Shown: piece after piece, positions 17,955 through 26,153 of the stretch
How the letters are laid out: each line of letters starts with the position of its first letter
Position numbering within the stretch: the first letter of the stretch is position 1
Source of the DNA: Specibacter cremeus
Lineage (GTDB): Bacteria > Actinomycetota > Actinomycetes > Actinomycetales > Micrococcaceae
Direction of reading: 5' to 3'
Assembly: GCF_003946885.1 (NCBI RefSeq)
Contig: NZ_RWKQ01000002.1
Span: 1 to 37,490, forward strand
Length of the DNA stretch: 37,490 nucleotides
Notes under the pieces: model-generated
The model's database searches: none
Seen by the model: only the letters and a program-made list of their open reading frames with translations
Told to the model about the DNA's origin: nothing
Program-made: the position numbers and the translations under genes

Positions 17955-19198
17955 CCCGGGTGGAACCCGACGTGCGCGCCGCGGCGCCGACCCTCAACGG
18001 CGTCCTGTTCGGGGCGGTGCGCCGGGGCACGGATCCGTTGCGCCGGGCGCCCTGGTGGGCCAAGGTCAGCCTGCTGTTCCTGGCCACCCGGCTGGTCGCG
18101 TACTGGATCTTCCTCGGCGTGGCCCTGCACCAGGGCCCCAGCCCGTGGGGTGCGGGCCAGCCCGGGTACCTGCAGTTCATCGGGATCTGGGACAGCGAGT
18201 GGTACCAGCGCATCTTCTCCGGCGGGTACCCGTCGGTGCTGCCGCGCGGCGACGACGGCGCCGTCCAGACGAACGCGTGGGCGTTCTACCCGCTGTTCCC
18301 GCTGCTGGTGCGCGGGCTCAACGCCGTGACCGGGCTCGGCTGGGAGGTCGCGGCGCCACTGGTCGCGTTCGCGGCCGCGTGGGCCGCTGCCCTCATGGTG
18401 TTTGTCCTGTTCCGCCGCTTCGCCGAGCCGGCGACCGCCCTGTGGGGCACGGCGTTCGTGTTCACCTTCCCGGCGTCGCCCATCCTGCAGGTGCCGTACG
18501 CCGAATCGCTGAACCTGCTGCTGCTGGCCGCCGCCCTGTACCTGCTGTCGGCGCGCAACTATTGGGCGGCCCTGCCCATGGTTGTGCTGATGGGCTTTTC
18601 CCGGCCCACCGGTGTGCCGTTCGCCGCCGTCGTCGGCCTGCACCTGGCGCTGCGCTGGTGGAACCGCCGGAAGGATCCGTTCCCCGGCGCCGAGCTGGCT
18701 TCCGGGGCGGTGTTGCTCGTGGGCGCCGCCGTCGCGGCCGTCGCCTGGCCGGTCATCGCATGGGCGGCCACGGGGGACATGCGCGCCTACATGGACACCG
18801 AAACGTCGTGGCGCGGGCACACGTTGGTGCTGTTCAAGCCCTGGTTCGACGCCGGCGCCGGGCTGGCCGGCCCGTTGTGGGGCTGGCTGCTGCCGGTGCT
18901 GCTCGCCGCCCTGGCCGTGCTCTACCTGACCTCGCGCCCCGTGGTGCGCCTGGGCCCGGACCTGCGCCTGTGGTGCGCGGTGTACCTGCTGTACCTGTTG
19001 GCCGTGCTGGACCCGCAGACGAGCACGTTCCGCATGATGCTGCCGTTCTTCCCGCTGGGCCTGGCGGCGGCCCACCTGTCCCGGTCGCGGGCGTACCGGG
19101 GCGCCGTGCTCGTGTTCTTCGTGCTGTTGCAGATCGTCTGGGTCGCCTGGCTGTGGCGCTGGACCGAACTGCCCGGCGGAGGCGACTACCCGCCGTAG
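17951..19198 (+). CDS. PIG-V-like GT-C membrane glycosyltransferase
   Basis: Polytopic membrane protein of 415 residues with roughly ten hydrophobic helices. After the first helix, DSEWYQRIFSGGYP resembles the acidic loop of PIG-V-type mannosyltransferases (pattern D..WY..I...GY), suggesting a GT-C enzyme that uses a polyprenyl-phosphate sugar on the outer face of the membrane. The GTG at 17951 overlaps the tag stop (GTGA). Later blocks AWAFYPLFP and FSRPTG also fit that family. Acceptor and sugar are unknown; lipoglycan or protein mannosylation are possible. No other glycosylation genes lie next to it. Confidence 0.75.
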   Translation: MTRVEPDVRAAAPTLNGVLFGAVRRGTDPLRRAPWWAKVSLLFLATRLVAYWIFLGVALHQGPSPWGAGQPGYLQFIGIWDSEWYQRIFSGGYPSVLPRGDDGAVQTNAWAFYPLFPLLVRGLNAVTGLGWEVAAPLVAFAAAWAAALMVFVLFRRFAEPATALWGTAFVFTFPASPILQVPYAESLNLLLLAAALYLLSARNYWAALPMVVLMGFSRPTGVPFAAVVGLHLALRWWNRRKDPFPGAELASGAVLLVGAAVAAVAWPVIAWAATGDMRAYMDTETSWRGHTLVLFKPWFDAGAGLAGPLWGWLLPVLLAALAVLYLTSRPVVRLGPDLRLWCAVYLLYLLAVLDPQTSTFRMMLPFFPLGLAAAHLSRSRAYRGAVLVFFVLLQIVWVAWLWRWTELPGGGDYPP

Positions 19199-19346
19199 CC
19201 CGGGCCGTCGCGCCCCCCGATTCGCTCCGAACCCGCAAGTACGGAATAATGGTGTGAGCAAACCAACACAAACGGGGCCCCGGCGAAAAAGCCTGGATTC
19301 GATACCGTTGGACCCAAGAGATGGACTAGGAAAAGGGGAAATCCTG

Positions 19347-19514
19347 ATGGCGGCCATGAAACCGAGAACCGGCGACGGTCCAATGGAAGTGACCAAGGAA
19401 GGGCGCAGCCTGATCCTCCGGTTGCCCCTGGAGGGCGGCGGACGCCTTGTTGTCGAGATGAACTCGGACGAGGCCGTAAACCTGAAGGAATGCCTGGTCG
19501 GGGTCACCGAGTAG
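19347..19514 (+). CDS. DUF3117 small conserved actinobacterial protein
   Basis: A 55-residue protein starting MAAMKPRTGDGPMEVTKEG and ending in an Asp/Glu-rich helix; this is the DUF3117 family, nearly universal in actinobacteria, of unknown function. The frame is open from 19254, but ATG 19347 is the family start and has an AAGGGGA ribosome binding site. AATAAT at 19245-19250 could be the -10, leaving a leader of about 90 bases. The strand-rich first half (SLILRLPLEGGGRLVVEM) suggests a small beta protein. Confidence 0.92.
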   Translation: MAAMKPRTGDGPMEVTKEGRSLILRLPLEGGGRLVVEMNSDEAVNLKECLVGVTE

Positions 19515-19526
19515 TCCCCGCGCCCT

Positions 19527-19562
19527 CCCCGAGTCCGGCTCGCAAGCGAGCCGGACTCGGGG
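19527..19562. terminator. Hairpin after the DUF3117 gene
   Basis: Arms 19527-19543 and 19546-19562 are exact inverted copies over 17 bases around AA. It begins 12 bases after the DUF3117 stop. It overlaps the first copy of a 46-base direct repeat. Confidence 0.6.
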
Positions 19563-19650
19563 CCCCTCGGGCGCGTGGGCCCAACGCCCTCCCAACGTTC
19601 GCAAGCTCGCAAGCGAGCCGGACTCGGGGTCCCTCGGGCGCGTGGGCCCA
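19538..19650. repeat. 46-base direct repeat pair
   Basis: Copies at 19538-19583 and 19605-19650 differ by one base (C or T). Both contain GCTCGCAAGCGAGC and end GGGCGCGTGGGCCCA. Only two copies are present and the spacer is 21 bases. They look like an intergenic repeat, not a CRISPR. Confidence 0.85.
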
Positions 19651-19716
19651 GGACCCCCCGGGGGTGTCCACCGGAGCGCACGGTTTAGGAAGGGGTCCCT
19701 GGGCTGACTCCAACAA

Positions 19717-19752
19717 GGAAGGCTCCGTCCCAATTTCGGGACGGGGCCTTCC
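19717..19752. terminator. Hairpin before the MFS gene end
   Basis: Arms 19717-19731 and 19738-19752 pair over 15 bases with one G-U around a six-base loop. It probably ends transcription of the convergent MFS gene and of read-through from DUF3117. The 19515-19809 interval otherwise holds no gene I can support. Confidence 0.55.
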
Positions 19753-19809
19753 CTGTCAAGTGCTGTTGTTGACGACGGCGGCCATGCCCAAATGTCCACG
19801 CAGGGTGGC

Positions 19810-21045
19810 TTAGCTCCTGCCTTCGGCATGTTGATCTTTGCGGCGCCTGCCGACCAGTCCAAGGCAGAGTGCAGCCGCTGCCGCGGAGGCGGATGCGACG
19901 ATGCCGAAGGGAACCGGATCGTGGGCGCCGCCGATGCCGACCAGGGGTGCGGCGAGGCCGCCGAAGGCGAACCGGGCCAGGCCCAGGAGCGAGGAGGCTG
20001 TGCCGGCGATGTCGGGATAGTCCTTTAGCGCGAGTGACGTGGCCGGCGGGCTGGTCACGGCCACTCCGCTGACCATGGTGAACAGGGACAGGATGATGGC
20101 GGCCAGGGGTAGGTGCAGGAGTGCGGTCGCGAGCAGGCCCAGGGCGCCGGAGACGGCCATGACCAGGCCAGCGGTGAGAGTTCCTTTTTCGGACCACCGT
20201 TCAGCCAGACGGCCGGCGATGAACCCAAAGGTCATGAAGCCCAGGGAGTTCAGGCCGAATGCGAATGAGTAGCCCTGCGGGGAGAGCCCATAGATGCCTT
20301 GGAGGATGTAGGTTGCCCCGCTCAGATAGGCGAAGATCGCGGAGTATGTGAAGCCGGTGATCAGCACGGCTCCAACGAACACCCGGTCGGCAAGGAGTTG
20401 GCGGAAGTCGTTTAGGGTGTGGGAGAACCCTCCGGTGATGCGCCGGCTGGCCGGCAGCGTCTCCTGGAAGACCACCAAGGACGCCACGAGGATGGCAACG
20501 CCGACGGCTGCGAGGAACAGGAAGACTCCGCGCCAGTCTGTGACGGCTGCGAGTTGGCCGCCGATGACGGGGCCGATGATGGCGGCAAGTCCGCCGAGCA
20601 CGGTCAGGCGGCCGTAGTAACGAAGCAGCGTGCCGCCCGAGTAGACGTCCCGGCCGGCAGCTTGGGCGATCACGATGCCCACGGCGCCGGCCAGTCCCTG
20701 GACGAACCTCGCGATGATGAGCGTTTCGATGGTTGGGCTGAGCGCGCACAGGGCCGATGTGACGGTGTAGGCGATGACTCCGATCAGCAGCGGCGTTCGG
20801 CGGCCGAAGCGGTCCGAGAGGGGGCCGGCGATCACCTGGCCCATGGCCAGGCCGAGCAGGCAGGCAGTGATTGTCAGCTGCGCCACTGATGTCGTGCTTT
20901 GAAGCTCCGCGGTGAGGGCTGGAAGGACGGGCAGGTATAAGTCCATGGAGATTGGACCGAAGATTGTCAGCAGGCCGAGCACGACCGCCAGCGGGCGGCC
21001 GACGGTCTGTTCGCGTGCGGGCGCAGGGGTGTCGGTGGCGGTCAC
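19810..21045 (-). CDS. Bcr/CflA-type MFS multidrug exporter
   Basis: Proton-coupled exporter of 411 residues with about twelve helices. FGPISMDLYLPVLPAL in helix 1 and GPLSDRFGRRTPLL in the loop between helices 2 and 3 mark the Bcr/CflA drug-resistance group. GTG 21045 is preferred: it has GGAG a few bases upstream and starts shortly before helix 1. The frame is open up to ATG 21129, but those extra residues are the remains of a dehydrogenase gene (MMQAIRATRP) and not part of the transporter. It is read with that broken gene and faces away from the XRE/MmyB regulator, which may control both. Substrate unknown. Confidence 0.85.
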   Translation of the reverse strand: MTATDTPAPAREQTVGRPLAVVLGLLTIFGPISMDLYLPVLPALTAELQSTTSVAQLTITACLLGLAMGQVIAGPLSDRFGRRTPLLIGVIAYTVTSALCALSPTIETLIIARFVQGLAGAVGIVIAQAAGRDVYSGGTLLRYYGRLTVLGGLAAIIGPVIGGQLAAVTDWRGVFLFLAAVGVAILVASLVVFQETLPASRRITGGFSHTLNDFRQLLADRVFVGAVLITGFTYSAIFAYLSGATYILQGIYGLSPQGYSFAFGLNSLGFMTFGFIAGRLAERWSEKGTLTAGLVMAVSGALGLLATALLHLPLAAIILSLFTMVSGVAVTSPPATSLALKDYPDIAGTASSLLGLARFAFGGLAAPLVGIGGAHDPVPFGIVASASAAAAALCLGLVGRRRKDQHAEGRS

Positions 21046-21099
21046 GCTGGCTCCGTTCTGGTGGTCATGGCATGGCCCAAGATTTTGGGCGGAGGATGC

Positions 21100-21860
21100 T
21101 GGGCGGGTGGCGCGGATGGCCTGCATCATGGACTCCTGGGTCCCGACGGCCTCGATGACCGAGTGCGCACCGAGGCCTCCGGTGAGTGCCTTGACTTGGC
21201 AACACCTTCGTCGCCGCGTTCAGTGACGATGTCAGTCGCGCCGAATTCGAGAGCGAGTTTTTGGCGGTATTCGTGGCGGCTCATGGCGATGATTTTCTCG
21301 GCACCGAGCTGCTTGGCGGCGAGGACAGCGAGAAGACCGACGGCACCGTCCCCGACGACTGCGGCGGTCTTGCCGGGGCCTACCTGGGCGGCAACGGCAC
21401 CGAACCATCCGGTGCCGAACACAGCCGAAGCGGCGAGCAGGCTTGGGATAAGGTCTTCCGACGGGTTGCCCGGAGTGCCGACCAGGGTGCCGTCCGCGAG
21501 TGGGACCCGCAGAGGCTCGTCCTGGGCGCCCTGGGGCCCTTCCCGGTGGAGGCAGGAGCTCTGGTAGCCGGAGCGGCAGATCTCGCAGGTGTTGTCCGAG
21601 GCGAAGAAGGAACCGACGACAAAGTCGCCCGGCTTGATGCTCTTCACGTCGTCACCGACCTCGACGACGACGCCGGCGTACTCGTGGCCCATCGGCCGGG
21701 GGCTGTCCACGGCATCGGCTCCCCGGTAGGGCCACAGGTCCGAGCCGCAGACGCAGGTCGCAGCCAGGCGGATGATCGCATCGGTTGGGCTGAGGATGAT
21801 CGGTTCGTCCAATGCCTGGACTCGCACGTCACCGGGGGCGTGCATGACCACACCGCGCAT
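21100..21860 (-). pseudogene. Zinc-dependent alcohol dehydrogenase, frameshifted and truncated
   Basis: The first 220 or so residues are a normal medium-chain zinc dehydrogenase: catalytic-zinc C38 and H59-E60 (CGSD, GHEYAG), structural cysteines C92, C95 and C103, and the cofactor motif VVGDGAVGL. After GDEGVAK the frame breaks at about 21195, where one base seems missing. The family sequence goes on in the next frame as VKALTGGLGAHSVIEAVG and on to MMQAIRATRP, then stops resembling a dehydrogenase near 21100. About 100-130 C-terminal residues are gone and the MFS gene follows. The minus-strand ribosome binding site GAAGGGAG before ATG 21860 is intact. The product is unlikely to work. Confidence 0.82.
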
Positions 21861-21890
21861 CGCGGTCTCCCTTCAGGGGCGGGTTTGGGG

Positions 21891-21900
21891 GAACATGTTC
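21891..21900. promoter_or_regulatory. GAACATGTTC palindrome upstream of the dehydrogenase
   Basis: A perfect 10-base dyad 30 bases before the dehydrogenase start, in the divergent interval with the regulator. Possible operator; no binding protein can be assigned. Confidence 0.35.
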
Positions 21901-21952
21901 AATGCAACAGGGTCACGCCATTCCTAGCGAGGGCTCTGCTTATCCGGGTTCT

Positions 21953-21965
21953 GGGAGTACCTCCC
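21953..21965. promoter_or_regulatory. GGGAG-TAC-CTCCC operator candidate
   Basis: An inverted repeat just upstream of the regulator -10 (21986-21991), covering where its -35 should lie. This fits autoregulation by the XRE/MmyB protein. Confidence 0.4.
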
Positions 21966-21985
21966 TACGGTCTGCCGCTCCGGGG

Positions 21986-21991
21986 TAGCGT
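21986..21991 (+). promoter_or_regulatory. -10 box of leaderless XRE/MmyB gene
   Basis: TAGCGT, six bases, then GTG 21998. This supports GTG 21998 over ATG 22010. Confidence 0.5.
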
Positions 21992-21997
21992 GGATGA

Positions 21998-22894
21998 GTG
22001 GACAACAGGATGGACGTGCGCGAGTTCCTCGCCTCCAGACGAGCCAAGATCACGCCGGAAATGGCCGGGCTGACGCTCATTGGCGGACGCCGCCGGGTTC
22101 CCGGTCTGCGCCGTGAAGAGGTTGCGATGCTCGCCGGGGTCAGCGTGGACTACTACACAAAGCTTGAGCGCGGCAACCTGGCCGGTACCTCCGAAAGTGT
22201 TCTCGACGCCATCGCCAGGGCGCTGAAGCTCGACGACGCCGAACGCGACCACCTCTACAACCTTGCCCGTGCAGCCAGCCCTTCCGGCAAGACCCGCCGC
22301 CCCCTCCAAAGCGGGACTGTCCGCCCGACCCTGCAATTCATGCTTGACTCCATCACGGCCGCGCCGGCCTTCATAGGCAACCACCACATGGACATCGTGG
22401 CCGCCAACCAGCTCGGCTATGCCCTGTACTCGGAGATGTACCGCGGATCCGCACGGCCCGCCAACCACTCCCGGTTCATCTTCCTCGACCCCAGAGCCCG
22501 GGACTTTTACCCCGACTGGGAGCTGGCAGCCAATACCAACGTGGCAATCCTGCGCACGCAGAACGGGCGCAACCCCTTCGACAAACGCCTGGCCGACCTC
22601 GTCGGAGAACTGTCCATGCGCAGCGAAGAATTCCGGACGCGCTGGGCCGCCCACAACGTCCGGCGCCATTATGCCGGGACCAAAGTTTTCCGCCACCCGG
22701 TCGTGGGAGAACTCGAACTCGCCTACGAAGCCATGGAGCTCGCCGAAGACCCTGGCTTCACCCTCACCGTCTACCCGGCCGTGCCCGGATCCCCATCCGA
22801 TGAACGCCTCCGCCTGCTCGCCAGTTGGGCCGCAACCGAACGAATCCAAGACCTTGCCGGCGCAACCCAACCACAAGACGTTCATCGGCCCTGA
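21998..22894 (+). CDS. XRE-family regulator with MmyB-like ligand domain
   Basis: A 298-residue regulator. An N-terminal helix-turn-helix (about residues 25-85; VPGLRREEVAMLAGVSVDYYTKLERG) is followed by the MmyB-like ligand-binding region (about 110-285), with WAAHNVRRHYAGTKVFRHP as its typical block. Such proteins usually lie divergent from oxidoreductase or exporter genes and repress them; here the divergent partners are the broken dehydrogenase and the MFS exporter. GTG 21998 is chosen on the leaderless promoter layout. With the dehydrogenase dead, the exporter is the most likely remaining target. Confidence 0.88.
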   Translation: MDNRMDVREFLASRRAKITPEMAGLTLIGGRRRVPGLRREEVAMLAGVSVDYYTKLERGNLAGTSESVLDAIARALKLDDAERDHLYNLARAASPSGKTRRPLQSGTVRPTLQFMLDSITAAPAFIGNHHMDIVAANQLGYALYSEMYRGSARPANHSRFIFLDPRARDFYPDWELAANTNVAILRTQNGRNPFDKRLADLVGELSMRSEEFRTRWAAHNVRRHYAGTKVFRHPVVGELELAYEAMELAEDPGFTLTVYPAVPGSPSDERLRLLASWAATERIQDLAGATQPQDVHRP

Positions 22895-22957
22895 ACGCGA
22901 ACTGCCCTTACGAAGCCTTCCCCTGCCGCAGCCTGAATTGCACCGGACTCAGCCCAC

Positions 22958-24598
22958 CTAATGCTTCTTGTGCTTGCGCTTCGGCGGGGGTGGCGGCGTT
23001 GGCGTGGGGGCCGGCACCGCGCCCAGCAGGGTGGCCAGGGCCGTGCCGATCGGCACGCCCAGGCCGGTGCATGCGTCCCAGCCCGCGCCGGCCGCGTAGG
23101 CGCCGTTGTTGCCGACGGTGATGTCGCGGAAACCTTGCGGCGTGCCCGACGCGACGGCGGGTGAGTACAGCCGGGCCGCCACGAGTCCCAGCGGCTTGCC
23201 GTTCGCCCCGGCAATGCGCGAGAGCAGGGCCGCCCACAGCGGGGCGACGGCGCTCGTCCCGCCGATCACCATGCGCTGTCCGTCCACCAGCACCTGGTAG
23301 CCGGTCTGGGGATCGGCCACCGCGGCCACGTCCGGGACCCCGCGGCCCGGCTTGCCGTTGAGCAGCGGCACATTGGAGGCCTGCTGCCAGGACGGCAGGG
23401 CGAAGTGCCGGCTCACACCGCCGCCGGTGGCACCGCGACCCGCGCCGTCATTCCACACCGTCTCGGAGACCACCTTGGCCCCCGAGGCCTCCAGCCGGGT
23501 CCCGCCGCAACCCAGCACGTGCGGGCTCGACGCCGGGAAATCCGCGTGCGGCTGGTTCCCCGGCACCCGGTCGGCGCTGCCGTCGTCGCCCGCGGCCGCC
23601 GTCACCGACACGCCCAGCAGCGCGGCGTCGGCGAACGCCTGGTCCATGGCCGTGCGGGCCTGGTCCGTCCACGAATCCTCGCTCTGCCCCCAGCTGATGC
23701 TCATGGCCGCCGGCGTGGGCGAGGCGTGCGCGGCCTGGGACACGGCGTTCAGGAACCCGGCGTCCGTGTTCGGCGCGAAATACACGACGATGTTCGCCCC
23801 CGGCGCCAGGGCGCCGGCCACCTCGATGTCGAGCAGCACCTCGCCGTCCGCGCCCTGCGGGTCCTGGCCCGGCACGTTGGTGGCACCGTCGACGCCGACG
23901 GCCGTGATCGGGGCGCGGGTGACGCCCAGCCCGCCGAAGTAGGTGTCCAGTTCGGATTGGGCGAACCCGCCGCCCAGTTCGATGATGGCGATGCTGGTCC
24001 CGGTACCATCCGCGCCGGCCGGGAACTGGTACGCGTCGCCAAGCTGCAGCGGCGTGTAGGAGGTGGCGCCCGCCGCGGCCGGGGCGACGCGGAACTTGAC
24101 CCGGGCCTGCGGCCGGTTGTCCAGGCCCAGCACGGCCGTCACGACGCCGTCGAGGGCGGCGGGGACGCTCAGGTCGCCGGTGCGCCGGCGCAGGTTCGGT
24201 CCGGGCCCGGGCGTTTCCACCTCCAGCAGGTCCGTGCCGAACACGTGGCCGAGCAGTCGTGCCGATCCGCTCACCGTCACCCGGCGGGACGCCGCGTCCT
24301 CGGCGACGACGTCCACCCCCAGCGAGCGCATCGTCTCGACGACGAGGGCCAGGTCGGCCGGGTCGGCGCCATAGGCGGCGGACAGTTCGGCGGTGGACAA
24401 CGGCACAAGGAAGGCGCCGTCGTCGGGCTCTGCCTTGCGGCGCAGCACCAAGGTGGCGGTGATGGCCGACCCGGGTGGCGGTGGCGCCGCGCCGGCGGCG
24501 TTGAATCCCTCCGCGGGCGGCCGCTCGCTGCCGGGCAGTGGGCGAAGGTCGACGGACGGCAGGTCCGGTTGCGCTGGTGTGCTCTCCATGGAACACAT
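22958..24598 (-). CDS. S53 (sedolisin/kumamolisin-type) serine-carboxyl peptidase
   Basis: A 546-residue endopeptidase. The N-terminal part (about 45-165) is the activation pro-domain. The catalytic domain shows E253 and D257 in DGEVLLDIE, the oxyanion aspartate D338 in AAAGDDGS and the nucleophile S449 in GGTSAVAP, the complete Ser-Glu-Asp set. A calcium-site segment FRDITVGNNG is near the C-terminus, followed by a Pro-rich stretch and a KRKHKKH tail. No normal signal peptide is visible although the family is usually secreted. ATG 24598 is the longest start; ATG 24589 is also possible. Likely an acid-active protein degrader with its own promoter. Confidence 0.9.
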   Translation of the reverse strand: MCSMESTPAQPDLPSVDLRPLPGSERPPAEGFNAAGAAPPPPGSAITATLVLRRKAEPDDGAFLVPLSTAELSAAYGADPADLALVVETMRSLGVDVVAEDAASRRVTVSGSARLLGHVFGTDLLEVETPGPGPNLRRRTGDLSVPAALDGVVTAVLGLDNRPQARVKFRVAPAAAGATSYTPLQLGDAYQFPAGADGTGTSIAIIELGGGFAQSELDTYFGGLGVTRAPITAVGVDGATNVPGQDPQGADGEVLLDIEVAGALAPGANIVVYFAPNTDAGFLNAVSQAAHASPTPAAMSISWGQSEDSWTDQARTAMDQAFADAALLGVSVTAAAGDDGSADRVPGNQPHADFPASSPHVLGCGGTRLEASGAKVVSETVWNDGAGRGATGGGVSRHFALPSWQQASNVPLLNGKPGRGVPDVAAVADPQTGYQVLVDGQRMVIGGTSAVAPLWAALLSRIAGANGKPLGLVAARLYSPAVASGTPQGFRDITVGNNGAYAAGAGWDACTGLGVPIGTALATLLGAVPAPTPTPPPPPKRKHKKH

Positions 24599-24677
24599 CT
24601 ACTCTTGTGCCCAGGCAAAGTCGAGAACGAATTGGCAGCGGACACCGCACGTCGCGGCCGCGGGTGTGACCCGTTCG

Positions 24678-25310
24678 TTACCTCTTGACGGCCAGCAGCA
24701 GCCCGTCGCCGGTGGGCAGCATGGCAGAAACGAGGGAATCGTTGTCGCGGATCATCTTGCCGACTCGGCGCAGGACGACCGTGCTCGCCTCCCGGATGGC
24801 AGGATCGGAGACGCGGTCCTTGTCGAGGGCGTCGTTGACGACCAGCAGCCCGCCGGCCTTCAGCAGCCGCACGGCCTGGCTGACATAGTCCGGGAAGCTG
24901 GGCTTGTCGGCGTCGATGAACACCAGATCGTAGGCGCCGTCCGTCAACCGGGGCAGCACATCCTGGCCGCGGCCGGAGATTGTGCGCGTGCGGTTGGCCG
25001 GGAACCCGACCTCGGCGAACGCCTCGCGGGCCGCCTTCAGGTGCTCCACGTCCGGGTCGATGGTGGTCAGCACGGCCCTGGGGCCCATGCCGCGCAGCAG
25101 CGCCACCCCGGAGACGCCGGCCCCGGTGCCGACCTCGACGGCCGTCTGCGCCTTCGACGACGCAGCCAGCACCGTCAACGCGGCCGAGACGCCGGCGCTG
25201 ACGGGGAACAGGCCCAGCTCATGCGAGCGTTCACGGGCACGCCGCAGCACCTCGTCCTCGACGGGCAACCCCTCGGCGTAGGACCAGCTGGTGGACTTGT
25301 CGGCGCTCAT
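24678..25310 (-). CDS. SAM-dependent O-methyltransferase (Rv1220c-like)
   Basis: A 210-residue class I methyltransferase of the catechol/caffeoyl-CoA type. AVEVGTGAGVSGVALL is the SAM glycine loop, DLVFIDADK the metal and catechol-like segment, and LLVVNDAL the following strand. The frame is open to 25409, but ATG 25310 begins the family N-terminus. It is divergent from sigE, the same arrangement as Rv1220c and sigE in M. tuberculosis, which suggests a long-conserved neighbourhood. The acceptor substrate is unknown in this group. Confidence 0.87.
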   Translation of the reverse strand: MSADKSTSWSYAEGLPVEDEVLRRARERSHELGLFPVSAGVSAALTVLAASSKAQTAVEVGTGAGVSGVALLRGMGPRAVLTTIDPDVEHLKAAREAFAEVGFPANRTRTISGRGQDVLPRLTDGAYDLVFIDADKPSFPDYVSQAVRLLKAGGLLVVNDALDKDRVSDPAIREASTVVLRRVGKMIRDNDSLVSAMLPTGDGLLLAVKR

Positions 25311-25443
25311 GAATGATGGATCCTCAACTCGTGAAATGACCTGTGCGGCCGGTGCCCCCAACACTACCGAAAAGGCGACCGCCGTGCGCTTATGGCTGAA
25401 TCGGGCCAAGAATCCAGCGAACCCCCAGAATGCTTTGGAAAAC

Positions 25444-25449
25444 TAAAAT
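25444..25449 (+). promoter_or_regulatory. Possible -10 box for sigE
   Basis: TAAAAT lies 25 bases before the sigE ATG. No good -35 was found. GAGGTGC at 25463-25469 can act as ribosome binding site. Confidence 0.35.
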
Positions 25450-25474
25450 CTCCTTCGAGAAATGAGGTGCGGTC

Positions 25475-26116
25475 ATGGGGACACCGGCCAGCCCAGTTGC
25501 GCACGCGACCGTACTCTCGCCCGCGAATGCGTCTCCCGCGCCCGAGTGGACGCCGCCGACGTGGGAGGAAGTCGTCAGGAACCATTCGGCGCAGATCTTC
25601 CGGCTCGCCTACCGCCTGACCGGCAACAAGTACGACGCCGAGGACCTCACCCAGGAGGTCTTTGTCCGCGTGTTCAAGTCGTTGGCCAAATTCAAGCCGG
25701 GCACCCTGGACGGGTGGCTGCACCGCATCACCACGAACCTGTTCCTCGACCAGGCCCGGCGCAGGCAGCGCATCCGTTTCGACGCGCTGGCCGAGGACGC
25801 GGAGTCCCGCCTGCCCGGCAGCGACCCCGGTCCGGAGCGGTCCTTCGAACACAACAACCTGGACCTGGACGTGCAGGCCGCGCTGGACGCTTTGCCACCG
25901 GACTTCCGTGCCGCCGTCGTCCTGTGCGACATGGAGGGGCTGTCCTACGACGAGGTGGCCCGGGCCCTGGACATCAAGCTGGGCACGGTCCGGTCGCGCA
26001 TCCACCGCGGCCGCGCCATGCTGCGCGAGTCGCTGGCCGCCCGCGCCCCCCGGCACCAGGGCGAACCGCCGAAGAAGCCGTCGCGGTTGCGGCCGCGCGC
26101 CATGGGCGCCCACTGA
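25475..26116 (+). CDS. sigE: ECF sigma factor SigE
   Basis: A 213-residue extracytoplasmic-function sigma factor. Region 2 spans about residues 34-103 ([26 protein letters not shown] carries the core-binding and -10 motifs) and region 4 about 138-190 ([16 protein letters not shown] is the -35 recognition helix-turn-helix). A basic Pro-rich tail follows. It is read toward tatB, and synteny with M. tuberculosis sigE supports the name. There is no room for an anti-sigma factor gene: tatB starts 37 bases after the stop, whereas rseA and htrA follow sigE in mycobacteria. Control must come from elsewhere or from transcription. Confidence 0.88.
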   Translation: MGTPASPVAHATVLSPANASPAPEWTPPTWEEVVRNHSAQIFRLAYRLTGNKYDAEDLTQEVFVRVFKSLAKFKPGTLDGWLHRITTNLFLDQARRRQRIRFDALAEDAESRLPGSDPGPERSFEHNNLDLDVQAALDALPPDFRAAVVLCDMEGLSYDEVARALDIKLGTVRSRIHRGRAMLRESLAARAPRHQGEPPKKPSRLRPRAMGAH

Positions 26117-26140
26117 TCGCCGCTTTCCAGACAGACAAGG

Positions 26141-26146
26141 TAATCT
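26141..26146 (+). promoter_or_regulatory. -10 box of leaderless tatB
   Basis: TAATCT, seven bases, then GTG 26154. This gives tatB a promoter independent of sigE. Confidence 0.5.
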
Positions 26147-26153
26147 TCCTAAC

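Noticed and set aside
19538-19650. A CRISPR array
   Set aside because: Only two repeats, a 21-base spacer, a dyad inside the repeat and no cas genes.
17444-19681. A 745-codon minus-strand open frame
   Set aside because: It mirrors tag and the GT-C gene; it is a high-GC antisense shadow with no recognisable domain.
21046-21129. MFS start at ATG 21129
   Set aside because: The extra residues are dehydrogenase remains read in their original frame; GTG 21045 has a ribosome site and suits helix 1.
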